In this document: positions 8,165 through 18,938 of the stretch, piece by piece
Numbering within the stretch: the first letter of the stretch is position 1
How the letters are laid out: each line of letters opens with the position of its first letter
Origin: Nesterenkonia sphaerica
GTDB taxonomy: Bacteria > Actinomycetota > Actinomycetes > Actinomycetales > Micrococcaceae
Assembly (NCBI RefSeq): GCF_005771565.1
Contig: NZ_VAWA01000003.1
Coordinates: 1 to 64,000, forward strand
Length of the DNA: 64,000 bases
Direction: 5' to 3'
Translations under genes and position numbers: made by a program
Notes under the pieces: model-generated
Databases searched by the model: none
Told to the model about the DNA's origin: nothing
What the model saw: only the letters and a program-made list of their open reading frames with translations

Positions 8165-8913
8165 GCATGGTCCCCAACGCGAGACGGCCGCGCATCGGCG
8201 TGCCGGCCATGTGGTCGGAATCGGTCAACGGGCTGCGCTACTCCGGGTCAGTAGTGGCCAATGCTGTCCTGGAGTCCATTGTCCGGGCGGGGGGTCAGCC
8301 GGTGATGATCTTTCCTGGCGCGGATTTTCACGACTGGGACCTGCTTGACGGCCTGGTGCTGCCCGGCGGTTCAGATATCGCGCCGGGTCGCTACGGGCAA
8401 GAGCCCGGCCCCCACCTGAGCGTCTCCGATTACTCCGGACAGGACGACGCCGACGCCCGGGCGATCCGCGCCGCGGAGGCCTTGGGAATCCCAGCGCTGC
8501 TGATCTGCCGTGGGATGCAGCTGTGGAACGTGGAACGCGGAGGCTCGCTGATCCAGCACTGGCCCAGAGAGCCCCAGCAGCATGTCAGCACGGTGCACGA
8601 CGTCGCCATCACACCAGGGACGCTACTGTCTCACGCACTGCAGGGATCCACCAGTACTGACGTATCCAGTTATCATCATCAGGCGGTGGGCGCACTTGGA
8701 GAGGGACTTCGGGTCGTGTCCCGCGCCGGGGACGGCTGCGTGGAAGCGCTAGAGGACCCCGAGCATCAGATCATCGCCGTACAGTGGCACCCAGAAGACC
8801 GGGCGCACCACCATCCAGGCGACCACGCCCTGTTTGCCTGGATCGTTTCTGCCGCTGAGGATCAGCGGCGCACCGCCCGCCACACCATGCCGACCCATCA
8901 GGAGGTCCCCTAA
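8161..8913 (+). CDS. Class I glutamine amidotransferase-like gamma-glutamyl hydrolase (peptidase C26), first copy
   Basis: The 250-residue protein has the C26/PuuD architecture: the oxyanion segment LPGGSDI, the nucleophile elbow LLICRGMQ with catalytic Cys, the SYHHQAV segment and the C-terminal QWHPED bearing the catalytic His and Glu. PuuD-type enzymes hydrolyse gamma-glutamyl-GABA to glutamate and GABA. Here it should remove the glutamyl group installed by the synthetase-like enzyme. Its ATG overlaps the preceding stop by four bases, so it is translationally coupled. The N-terminus starts with a short non-conserved tail before RPRIGVPAMW. Confidence 0.85.
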   Translation: MSMVPNARRPRIGVPAMWSESVNGLRYSGSVVANAVLESIVRAGGQPVMIFPGADFHDWDLLDGLVLPGGSDIAPGRYGQEPGPHLSVSDYSGQDDADARAIRAAEALGIPALLICRGMQLWNVERGGSLIQHWPREPQQHVSTVHDVAITPGTLLSHALQGSTSTDVSSYHHQAVGALGEGLRVVSRAGDGCVEALEDPEHQIIAVQWHPEDRAHHHPGDHALFAWIVSAAEDQRRTARHTMPTHQEVP

Positions 8914-8915
8914 TA

Positions 8916-9728
8916 ATGCCGAGCTCCCACAACCTGGTTCTCACGCGTGCGGAGGTCATGCCGGACCGCCCTGCCCCGGCAGAGGCGGACGTGGACATCG
9001 CGGTGGTCGCCCAGTTGAACCTGCCGCAGCAGAGCCGGGAGACCCACGGACTGCTGCGCAGGTTCACCACTGTCACCCTGCAGTCCCTGCAGGACCTGGG
9101 AGCGCGCGTGCACCTGATTGATGTCACCAGCGAGGAGCCGGACTTCGAATTGCTCGACCGGTCCCACGGAGTGCTCATGCTCGGCGGCGGGGACATTGAT
9201 CCCAGTTTCTACGGCCACAGCGGCGAGATCGCCAACGAATACGGCCGCGACCCCGTCTCCGACACCCGCCAGCTGGCGATCACGCGCTGGGCCATCGACA
9301 CCGATGCGGCACTGTTGGCCATCTGCCGAGGATCCCAGATACTAAACGTTGCCTGTGGCGGGACCATCATCCCGGATATTCAGCCCTCGCATCTGCACCA
9401 CGGTGCCGAAGGGGAGCCCAGCTTCCTGGATGAGACGCTGACTCTGCTTCCGGGGACCAAGGTGCGCAACATCTTCGGCCGGGAGCGACTCACCGTCCGC
9501 AGCGGCCACCATCAGGCAGTCGACGCCTTGGGCGCTGGCCTCCGAGTGACCGCCGTGGCGGACGACGGCGTGGTGGAGGGTACTGAACGGATCGACAATA
9601 CGTGGATCCTCGGCGTCCAGTGGCACCCCGAGGACGATGCCGGATCTGAACAGGACCGGATCGCGCTGTTCAACGCCTTCCTTGATGAGGCCCGAACTCG
9701 GGCCAGCCTCACTCCCAGTAGAGGCTGA
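8916..9728 (+). CDS. Class I glutamine amidotransferase-like gamma-glutamyl hydrolase (peptidase C26), second copy
   Basis: The 270-residue protein repeats the C26 plan: LMLGGGDIDP, nucleophile elbow AICRGSQILN, SGHHQAV and VQWHPEDD. It begins two bases after the first copy's stop. The two copies are clearly divergent, including an N-terminal extension of about 25 residues here, so they are unlikely to be a recent duplication and may act on different gamma-glutamyl intermediates or as a heteromer. The gene end overlaps the end of the convergent Cache-domain gene by 20 bases. Confidence 0.83.
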   Translation: MPSSHNLVLTRAEVMPDRPAPAEADVDIAVVAQLNLPQQSRETHGLLRRFTTVTLQSLQDLGARVHLIDVTSEEPDFELLDRSHGVLMLGGGDIDPSFYGHSGEIANEYGRDPVSDTRQLAITRWAIDTDAALLAICRGSQILNVACGGTIIPDIQPSHLHHGAEGEPSFLDETLTLLPGTKVRNIFGRERLTVRSGHHQAVDALGAGLRVTAVADDGVVEGTERIDNTWILGVQWHPEDDAGSEQDRIALFNAFLDEARTRASLTPSRG

Positions 9729-10422
9729 GCGTGGGCACCTGCGTCGGCAGCTCGAGGTGGTGGCCACGCTCGGTATTCTGCTCCAGCAACTCCCCGGGAA
9801 GGAACCGCGCCGTCGTCGAACACACGATTCGGCCCTGAGCGCCAAGGAGCACGAACCGCCCTGAGACCGTCTTCGCCGCGCGCATCATCACCTTTTCGAG
9901 GGTGTTGACTTCAATGTCAGAACCGGCGACGCCGACGAAGCCGTGCTCATCGGCGAATGGCACCGCAGCGGTCAAGATGTACTCGTCGACGCCGAGGAAG
10001 TCCACATAGGGGGTGGTGAGCTTCGGGGCGCCCGTCGATTTCGGCTCAGCAAACCAGGGCAGCTGGAGGAAGTCGTAGTAGTCTCGAGAGTGTTCGTCGA
10101 AGTCAAAGCCGTACGCCTCCGGGGCGCCGCGTTCTCCCCGCACCCGCCACGGGATGAGCTGCTCAGGGGAGACAATCCGGTCGGGGTCGAAGATGATCCC
10201 CGCCCCGGAGACCAGCGGATGCTGCTCCAGGAGCTGGTCAGCCTCGGCCTCCATCATGCGCAGCTGATCAGGTTGGAAGGGTCCCCAACGCCGCTCATGG
10301 GCGTTCTCCGCGCCGAGGCGTTGCCGCACCAGGGAAGCGATACGGTTCAGATGGTCGAACAGTCGGTCCAGGTCTGCGGCAAGGTCGCGCGCGAAGCCGC
10401 GGATTTCTTCTTCAACGGACAT
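9709..10422 (-). CDS. Soluble Cache (PDC) sensor-domain protein
   Basis: The 237-residue protein has an N-terminal amphipathic helical part followed by a Cache/PDC-like sensor region with the segments PYVDFLGVDEYILT and VGVAGSDIEV that are typical of these ligand-binding folds. There is no membrane segment or signal peptide, which is unusual because Cache domains are usually extracellular. The chosen ATG overlaps the end of the upstream GntR gene by 11 bases and is preceded by AAAGGA, so the two are translationally coupled; another ATG lies 9 bases upstream. Its likely role is to sense a small ligand in the cytosol and act with the GntR regulator, but no output domain is present. Confidence 0.7.
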   Translation of the reverse strand: MSVEEEIRGFARDLAADLDRLFDHLNRIASLVRQRLGAENAHERRWGPFQPDQLRMMEAEADQLLEQHPLVSGAGIIFDPDRIVSPEQLIPWRVRGERGAPEAYGFDFDEHSRDYYDFLQLPWFAEPKSTGAPKLTTPYVDFLGVDEYILTAAVPFADEHGFVGVAGSDIEVNTLEKVMMRAAKTVSGRFVLLGAQGRIVCSTTARFLPGELLEQNTERGHHLELPTQVPTLSLYWE

Positions 10423-11236
10423 CAGTGTCATCCTTTGAGCCCTCATGCAGGGCGAGAGTGAGCTTCTGGTCAATCATGTGGAAGGTGTCGTCCTGAATGC
10501 GTTGCGCCGCTGCGCTGACCGCCGACTCACGGTCGCGCCGGTGCAGGGCCTCAATCATGTGCGTGAAGTAGGGCATCACCATCTCCTTACTGCGCGGGTT
10601 CCCCAGCGGGGCCCACAGCAGTTCGGAGGATTCCAGCTGCAGGTGCAGCTGGGCGATCAGCAGGCGCCGGGACTGCGCACTGACCGCAATCTCCAACCAG
10701 ATCCGGCTGTCGGCCCGTGCCAGCGCGTGGGCCCCTTCTGCGGCGTCGAAGGCTTCGACCAGGCGCTCAATGGCGTGGAGGTCGGAGTCGACCGCGCGTG
10801 AGGCAGCCAGCTGGATCGAGGCAGCCGAGACTGCCGCCCGGTGATCACCCATGTCGCGCAGCTCCACCACGCTCATACTCTCCAGCCGCTGGCGCATCAG
10901 CGGCACCGAGGACGCCGGCAACGAGACCACAAACGTCCCGCCGCTGCGGCCCCGGCGGGTCTCGACGAGTCCCTTGGCACGCAGTGCTGAGAGGGCCTCG
11001 CGAACTGTTGTCGGCGAAACGCCGAAGGACTCGGCCATCTCCACCTCGCTGGGGAGCCGATCACCTTCTCTGAGCAGGCCTAAAGACATCGAGTCCCGCA
11101 GCCGGGTCACAATCGCCTCGGCCCGGTCAATCTCCGGCAGGGCGCGGTAGATGTGCTGCCGGAGACCTTGCGACCCACCGGCCCCGGATCCGGGCGGTAT
11201 GCGCTGGGAGGGATCGTCAACGTAGATCACACCCAC
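10412..11236 (-). CDS. GntR-family transcriptional regulator, FadR/FCD type
   Basis: The 274-residue protein has an N-terminal winged helix (GDRLPSEVEMAESFGVSP, then TTVREALSALRAKGLVETRR, about residues 58-100) and a helical FCD ligand-binding domain after residue 115. It should be a dimeric, ligand-responsive regulator of this amine island. It lies between the SSA dehydrogenase and Cache genes on the same strand. A comparable GntR gene (pipR) is known beside pip P450 genes in mycobacteria. The first 35 residues are not conserved-looking, so the start could be a GTG two codons downstream or further in. Confidence 0.88.
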   Translation of the reverse strand: MGVIYVDDPSQRIPPGSGAGGSQGLRQHIYRALPEIDRAEAIVTRLRDSMSLGLLREGDRLPSEVEMAESFGVSPTTVREALSALRAKGLVETRRGRSGGTFVVSLPASSVPLMRQRLESMSVVELRDMGDHRAAVSAASIQLAASRAVDSDLHAIERLVEAFDAAEGAHALARADSRIWLEIAVSAQSRRLLIAQLHLQLESSELLWAPLGNPRSKEMVMPYFTHMIEALHRRDRESAVSAAAQRIQDDTFHMIDQKLTLALHEGSKDDTDVR

Positions 11237-11276
11237 CCCCTGGCCCCACCAGCGGATGCTGGGTACATCTCCCGGG

Positions 11277-11288
11277 CGTCGGCCGACG
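11277..11288. promoter_or_regulatory. 12-base perfect palindrome CGTCGGCCGACG
   Basis: This self-complementary sequence lies 40-50 bases upstream of the GntR start, between the dehydrogenase gene and gntR. It may be an autoregulatory operator or part of a weak hairpin; with high GC content a chance palindrome is possible. Confidence 0.3.
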
Positions 11289-11338
11289 GGGTGGAATTCT
11301 CACAAACTAAGAGTCTCATACGCCCACCAGGGTTGCCC

Positions 11339-12706
11339 TCAGACTCTGCGGACGAGTTTCTTGTTGGCGAACTCCTCGATCCCCAGCGGGCCCAATTCCC
11401 GGCCGAACCCTGAGCGTTTGACACCCCCGAAGGGCAGGTTCGCCTGCGAGTCGGTGTTGCTGTTGATGAAGACCATGCCCGCCTCCAACTGCTGTGCCAC
11501 CTGATCCGTCTGGGTCGGGTCAGAGCCGAAAACCGCTGCCCCCAAGCCATAGGGAGAGTCGTTGGCCAACTCCACCGCCGCGTCTGCATCGGCCACTTTG
11601 TACACCATCACCACCGGGCCGAACGCCTCCTCGTGCCAGAGCCGGCAATTGCGGTTGAGGTCGGTCAGCAGCGCCGGAGTGAGGTAGAACCCCTCCTTCG
11701 TCGGCTGGCCCCCAGCCCGCAGCACCGCACCATTGGCCACGGCGTCGTGGAGCTGGTCAATCACGTCGGCTCTGGCTGCGGCGGAGGACAGTGGGCCCAG
11801 CGACGTGTCCGGCTGGGCCGGGTCCCCGAGCGTGACCCGCTCCAGGCGTCGCTGAACCTCGTCGACGAACTGATCATAGGCAGCATCCACCACAATGAGT
11901 CGTTTAGGTGAGGTGCAGGCTTGGCCGGCGTTGGAGAGTCGGCCTGCCACCGCCTGCTTGGCCGTGGCTGCGACGTTCTCGGCGTCGAGGACAATGAAAG
12001 GGTCGCTGCCGCCCAGTTCCAGGACGACCTTCTTCAGGTGGCGGCCGCACTGCTCTGCCACGATGGCCCCAGCGCGCTCACTGCCGGTCAGCGACACTCC
12101 CTGCACGCGCGGGTCGGCGATGACCTCGGAGAGCTGTTCGTGGGTGGCGAAGATGTTGATGTAGGCGTCGTCGGGAAGCCCTGCCTGGCGAAGGATGTCT
12201 GCGATGGCCAAAGCCGACTGTGGGCAGTTGGCGGCGTGCTTGAGCAGTATCGTGTTACCCAGCGCCAGGTTCGGGGCGGCGAAGCGCGCCACCTGGTAGT
12301 GAGGGTAGTTCCACGGCATGATGCCCAGCAGTACGCCGGTGGGCTGCAGGTGGATCTCCGCCGAACCGGACTCCACCGCCAGCTGTTGGGGCGCCAAGAA
12401 CTCCTCGGCATGATCGGCGTAGTACTGAAAGATCTCCGCCGAGACGGCGATCTCGCCCTTGGCCTGCCTTATGGGCTTGCCCATCTCCAACGTGATCAGC
12501 TCGGCCAGCTCGTGGGCGCGCTCCCGGTAGATGGCCGCGACTCGGTTCAACACCGCGATCCGTTCCGCCAGCGGGGTCGCCGCCCAGCTCCGGTACCCCT
12601 GATGCGCGGCCGCGATTGCCTCCCTGACCTGCGCATCACTGGCAGTCGGGTAGTCCGCAGTGGCCTGTCCGGTCGAAGGGTCGACGGTTTGGTACATCGT
12701 TGACAT
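11339..12706 (-). CDS. NAD(P)-dependent succinate-semialdehyde dehydrogenase
   Basis: The 455-residue aldehyde dehydrogenase has the cofactor segment MPWNYPHYQ, the general base Glu in VLELGGSDPF, the catalytic Cys in NAGQACTSPKR and the terminal motif GRELGPLGIEEFANKK found in the GabD1-type succinate-semialdehyde dehydrogenases. It oxidises succinate semialdehyde to succinate, so it would complete breakdown of GABA or a C4 amino-aldehyde formed from an amine such as pyrrolidine or putrescine. No GABA transaminase is in the window. GGAGG lies just before the ATG. It is the first gene of the minus-strand operon that includes gntR and the Cache gene. Confidence 0.85.
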   Translation of the reverse strand: MSTMYQTVDPSTGQATADYPTASDAQVREAIAAAHQGYRSWAATPLAERIAVLNRVAAIYRERAHELAELITLEMGKPIRQAKGEIAVSAEIFQYYADHAEEFLAPQQLAVESGSAEIHLQPTGVLLGIMPWNYPHYQVARFAAPNLALGNTILLKHAANCPQSALAIADILRQAGLPDDAYINIFATHEQLSEVIADPRVQGVSLTGSERAGAIVAEQCGRHLKKVVLELGGSDPFIVLDAENVAATAKQAVAGRLSNAGQACTSPKRLIVVDAAYDQFVDEVQRRLERVTLGDPAQPDTSLGPLSSAAARADVIDQLHDAVANGAVLRAGGQPTKEGFYLTPALLTDLNRNCRLWHEEAFGPVVMVYKVADADAAVELANDSPYGLGAAVFGSDPTQTDQVAQQLEAGMVFINSNTDSQANLPFGGVKRSGFGRELGPLGIEEFANKKLVRRV

Positions 12707-12798
12707 GGAGCCTCCAGAGGGTGAGGAACGATCATCCCCAGCGCGCGGCGGGTCAGCCCATTACTGGCCGAGACGCACTGACTTCCGGTCTGCACCGA

Positions 12799-12816
12799 AT
12801 GTTACCAAGATAACAT
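12799..12816. promoter_or_regulatory. Perfect inverted repeat ATGTTA-N6-TAACAT, candidate operator
   Basis: A perfect 6-6-6 inverted repeat lies 93 bases upstream of the dehydrogenase ATG in the 150-base gap to guaB3. It is a strong candidate for the GntR or another dimeric regulator. A flanking ATCT-N6-AGAT pair (12815-12828) overlaps its right edge. Confidence 0.5.
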
Positions 12817-12857
12817 CTAAAACCAGATCTTTGGGTGAAAGTGCGGCGCCTTTATCG

Positions 12858-14006
12858 TTACATCTGGAGACCGCGGCCCACCGGAGAGACCGTGGCGTCC
12901 ACCCGCTGGAAGGACTTGAGGTCCACGTATCCGCAGGACGCCATCGCATGCCGCAACCCGCCCATAAGGTTGGACGATCCGTCGGTGTGGTGGCCCGGGC
13001 CCAGCAGCACCTCTTCGAGTGAAGCGACCGTGCCTACCCGCGTGCGGTGGCCGCGCGGGAAGTTCGGGTGAACCGCCTCCAATCCCCAATGCCAACCCTG
13101 ACCGGGGGCATCCTCCGCACGGGCCAAGGCGGCACCGAGCATGACCGCGTCAGCGCCCATCGCCAACGCTTTGACAATGTCCCCGGAGGAACCCAGTCCA
13201 CCGTCAGCAATGACGTGCACATAGCGTCCGCCGGATTCGTCCAAGTAGTCCCGGCGCGCGGCGGCGATATCACTGATGGCGGTGGCCATCGGTACCCGGA
13301 TGCCCAAGGCGCGGTGCGTCGTCGTCGCGCTCCCGCCGCCGAACCCCGCCAGCACGCCGGCTGCGCCGGTGCGCATCAGGTGCAGTGCAGGCGTGTAACC
13401 GGCTGCCCCGCCGACGATGACCGGGACGTCGAGCTCATAGATGAATTCCTTGAGGTTCAGCGGGTCCTGCGACTCGGACACATGCTCCGCGGAGACGGTG
13501 GTGCCGCGAATGACAAACATGTCGACCCCGGCATCGACCACCGTCTGGTAGAACTCCTTGGTGTTCTGCGGGGTAAGAGAACCCGAGACGACGACGCCGG
13601 CCTCGCGCATCTCTGCCAGCCGGGCAGTGATGAGTTCGGCCTTGATCGGCTCCGCGTACAGCTGCTGCATTCGGCGGGTGTTGGCCGGGGAAATCTCCCT
13701 GGCGTCCAAGTGCGCAATTTCCTGCAGCACCGGCTCCGGATCCTCATAACGGGTCCAGAGGCCTTCCAGATTCAGCACACCCAAACCGCCGAGCTGCCCC
13801 AGCGCGATCGCCGTCGCCGGTGACATCACCGAATCCATTGGAGCCCCGATGACCGGCATCGAGAAGGTGTAGGCGTCAATCCGCCAGTCCAGGGAGACAT
13901 CCTGCGGGCTGCGGGTGCGGCGCGAGGGGGTGAGGTTGACGTCGTCGAGCGCCCAGGCGCGGCGCCCGGACTTTGCTAGACCGATCGGGATCTCATTCAC
14001 TGTCAT
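12858..14006 (-). CDS. guaB3: GuaB3-type IMP dehydrogenase family protein
   Basis: The 382-residue TIM-barrel protein resembles IMP dehydrogenase but lacks CBS domains and has threonines in place of the catalytic Cys loop (GSATTTHRALG), as in actinobacterial GuaB3 proteins. The flavin/nucleotide phosphate-binding DGGLGSSGDIVKAL and ADAVMLGAAL segments are intact. GuaB3 enzymes have been linked to GMP reductase-type activity. The start follows AAGGA closely. It lies six bases after guaB and is probably cotranscribed with it. Confidence 0.92.
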   Translation of the reverse strand: MTVNEIPIGLAKSGRRAWALDDVNLTPSRRTRSPQDVSLDWRIDAYTFSMPVIGAPMDSVMSPATAIALGQLGGLGVLNLEGLWTRYEDPEPVLQEIAHLDAREISPANTRRMQQLYAEPIKAELITARLAEMREAGVVVSGSLTPQNTKEFYQTVVDAGVDMFVIRGTTVSAEHVSESQDPLNLKEFIYELDVPVIVGGAAGYTPALHLMRTGAAGVLAGFGGGSATTTHRALGIRVPMATAISDIAAARRDYLDESGGRYVHVIADGGLGSSGDIVKALAMGADAVMLGAALARAEDAPGQGWHWGLEAVHPNFPRGHRTRVGTVASLEEVLLGPGHHTDGSSNLMGGLRHAMASCGYVDLKSFQRVDATVSPVGRGLQM

Positions 14007-14012
14007 ACGTCC

Positions 14013-15830
<1,818 letters not shown>

Positions 15831-15833
15831 CTA

Positions 15834-15866
15834 GGGCCGGGCGGGACCGGGCGGGGCCGGGCGGGG
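15834..15866 (+). repeat. G-run array built from a 10-base tandem repeat
   Basis: Three near-perfect copies of CCGGGCGGGG, preceded by GGG, give seven runs of three or more G with loops of one to three bases. This satisfies the usual G-quadruplex pattern on the plus strand. It lies 40 bases before the first CIRCE operator. Confidence 0.7.
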
Positions 15867-15905
15867 CCGATACATGAGACACCAGAGGCGGGAACGTGAC
15901 GCGGC

Positions 15906-15932
15906 TTAGCACTCTGCTTGATTGAGTGCTAA
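15906..15932. promoter_or_regulatory. CIRCE operator 1 (HrcA-binding)
   Basis: TTAGCACTC-N9-GAGTGCTAA is a perfect match to the CIRCE element bound by HrcA, the repressor of groESL. It overlaps the -35 element of the groES promoter. Confidence 0.97.
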
Positions 15933-15947
15933 AGCCCGTTCTATAGT
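15918..15947 (+). promoter_or_regulatory. groES-groEL promoter
   Basis: TTGATT (15918-15923) and TATAGT (15942-15947) are 18 bases apart. The -35 lies within CIRCE 1 and CIRCE 2 starts five bases after the -10, so HrcA bound to either site should block initiation. Confidence 0.8.
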
Positions 15948-15951
15948 TCTC

Positions 15952-15978
15952 TTAGCACTCGAGGTACTCGGGTGCTAA
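15952..15978. promoter_or_regulatory. CIRCE operator 2
   Basis: TTAGCACTC-N9-GGGTGCTAA differs from the consensus at one position of the right arm. It covers the expected transcription start. Two CIRCE copies in front of groESL are known from several actinobacteria. Confidence 0.93.
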
Positions 15979-16149
15979 GTCTCGGGCGGCCGTCAACCGG
16001 CTGAGACCATCAAAGCCTGAAGGAGACCTCCGGCTCCCGCGACGACGGTTGGTCACTCCCAAGGCGAGCAACAAGAAGACCGAGCGCGGCGTCGTCGTGC
16101 CCGGTATCAGCCAAGAGAAGATTCAACTTCAGCAAAGGAGAGAACTGAC

Positions 16150-16446
16150 GTGTCAGTCTCCATCAAGCCCCTCGAGGATCGTATTGTTGTCCGCCCCCTG
16201 GAAGCTGAGCAGACCACCGCTTCCGGTCTGGTCATCCCGGACACCGCCAAGGAAAAGCCCCAGGAGGGTGAAGTTGTGGCCGTAGGCCCGGGCAAGGTGT
16301 CCGACGCCGGCGAGCGCCTGCCGGTCGACGTCGCAGAAGGTGACGTGGTCATCTACTCCAAGTTCGGCGGCACCGAGGTCAAGGTCGGCGGCGAGGAGTA
16401 CCTGGTGCTCAACGCCCGCGACGTGCTGGCCAAGGTCGAGAAATAA
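16150..16446 (+). CDS. groES: Co-chaperonin GroES
   Basis: The 98-residue protein is a full-length GroES with [17 protein letters not shown] at the N-terminus, the mobile loop around [14 protein letters not shown] and the C-terminal [14 protein letters not shown]. It caps GroEL during protein folding in the cytosol. The start is GTG preceded by AAAGGAGA. The 5' untranslated leader is about 190 bases and follows two CIRCE operators, so heat-inducible HrcA control is expected. It is cotranscribed with groEL, 35 bases downstream. Confidence 0.98.
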   Translation: MSVSIKPLEDRIVVRPLEAEQTTASGLVIPDTAKEKPQEGEVVAVGPGKVSDAGERLPVDVAEGDVVIYSKFGGTEVKVGGEEYLVLNARDVLAKVEK

Positions 16447-16475
16447 ACCCCACCGCTCGACTTCTGAAGGAGTAA

Positions 16476-18080
<1,605 letters not shown>

Positions 18081-18100
18081 TCCTCTGAACACACCTGTGG

Positions 18101-18130
18101 GAAGCCGGTCCGCATTGTCGGGCCGGCTTC
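18101..18130 (+). terminator. groESL terminator
   Basis: GAAGCCGG and CCGGCTTC form an eight-base-pair stem (extendable around a mismatch by the adjacent CC/GG), followed by TCTGTTCTCT. It lies 20 bases after the groEL stop. Confidence 0.8.
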
Positions 18131-18139
18131 TCTGTTCTC

Positions 18140-18145
18140 TACACT
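18140..18145 (+). promoter_or_regulatory. Leaderless -10 element TACACT
   Basis: The hexamer ends seven bases before the ATG of the CPBP protease gene, which has no Shine-Dalgarno sequence. It overlaps the tail of the groESL terminator. Confidence 0.55.
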
Positions 18146-18152
18146 TCATGCC

Positions 18153-18938
18153 ATGACCGCAGCCTCCGGCACTGAACGCCGCTTCTACGCCTGGGAGGTC
18201 GGCATTGTGCTGGCCCTGTCTTTGGGACGCAGTGGGGTCTACGCGGTGCTGCAGCTGGCTGAACGGCTCAGCATCGCCCCGCTGGCAGACCAGACCGCCA
18301 CTGTCCAGCGCTCCCGCTCACAGGCAGAGTTCTACGACTTCACCTTCCAAGTGCTGGACTCGCTGTTCGCCCTGGCACCGGTGGCGCTGGTGCTCTACCT
18401 GGTCTTCCTCCATGGTGGGAACCCGTTCCGCCGCTGGGGGTTGGACTTCCGCCGCCCCGGGGCCGATTGGGCGCTGGGCGCCGGTCTCTTCACCATCATC
18501 GGGCTCGGCACTCTGGGGGTGTACTTTGCCGGACGCAGCCTGGGGCTGACCGCGCAGATCGTCCCAGCTGATGTCACTCAATATTGGTGGACCTCACCGA
18601 TGCTGCTGCTGGCGGCACTGCGCCACTCACTGCTGGAGGAGGTCATCATGATCGCCTACCTCTTTGACCGGGCGCGGCGGATCTGGCCGCAGCTGCGCAG
18701 TTCAGCGGCGGCGGTGGCTGCACTGGTGCTGGTCACCGCGCTGCTGCGCGGGGCCTACCATCTGTATCAGGGGTTCGGCCCCGGAATCGGCAACGCGCTG
18801 ATGGGGGTGATCTTCGCCGCCGTCTACCTGAAGTACGGGCGTGTGATGCCCCTGGTCATCGCGCATTTCCTGCTCGACGCCGTGGCCTTCCTCGCTTTCC
18901 CCTTAGTGCTGCAGACCTTCGGCCTGAACTCACTCTGA
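18153..18938 (+). CDS. CPBP-family intramembrane metalloprotease
   Basis: The 261-residue protein has about seven to eight membrane helices and the conserved motifs of the Abi/CAAX-prenyl-protease-2 family: the Glu pair in LLEEVIMIAYL, RGAYHLYQG with its His, and AHFLLDA with His and Asp. Such proteases cleave within the membrane; targets are unknown. The usual EExxxR Arg is not present (EEVIMIA), so activity needs testing. Translation probably starts on a leaderless transcript. The gene ends nine bases inside the convergent phosphatase gene. Confidence 0.82.
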   Translation: MTAASGTERRFYAWEVGIVLALSLGRSGVYAVLQLAERLSIAPLADQTATVQRSRSQAEFYDFTFQVLDSLFALAPVALVLYLVFLHGGNPFRRWGLDFRRPGADWALGAGLFTIIGLGTLGVYFAGRSLGLTAQIVPADVTQYWWTSPMLLLAALRHSLLEEVIMIAYLFDRARRIWPQLRSSAAAVAALVLVTALLRGAYHLYQGFGPGIGNALMGVIFAAVYLKYGRVMPLVIAHFLLDAVAFLAFPLVLQTFGLNSL

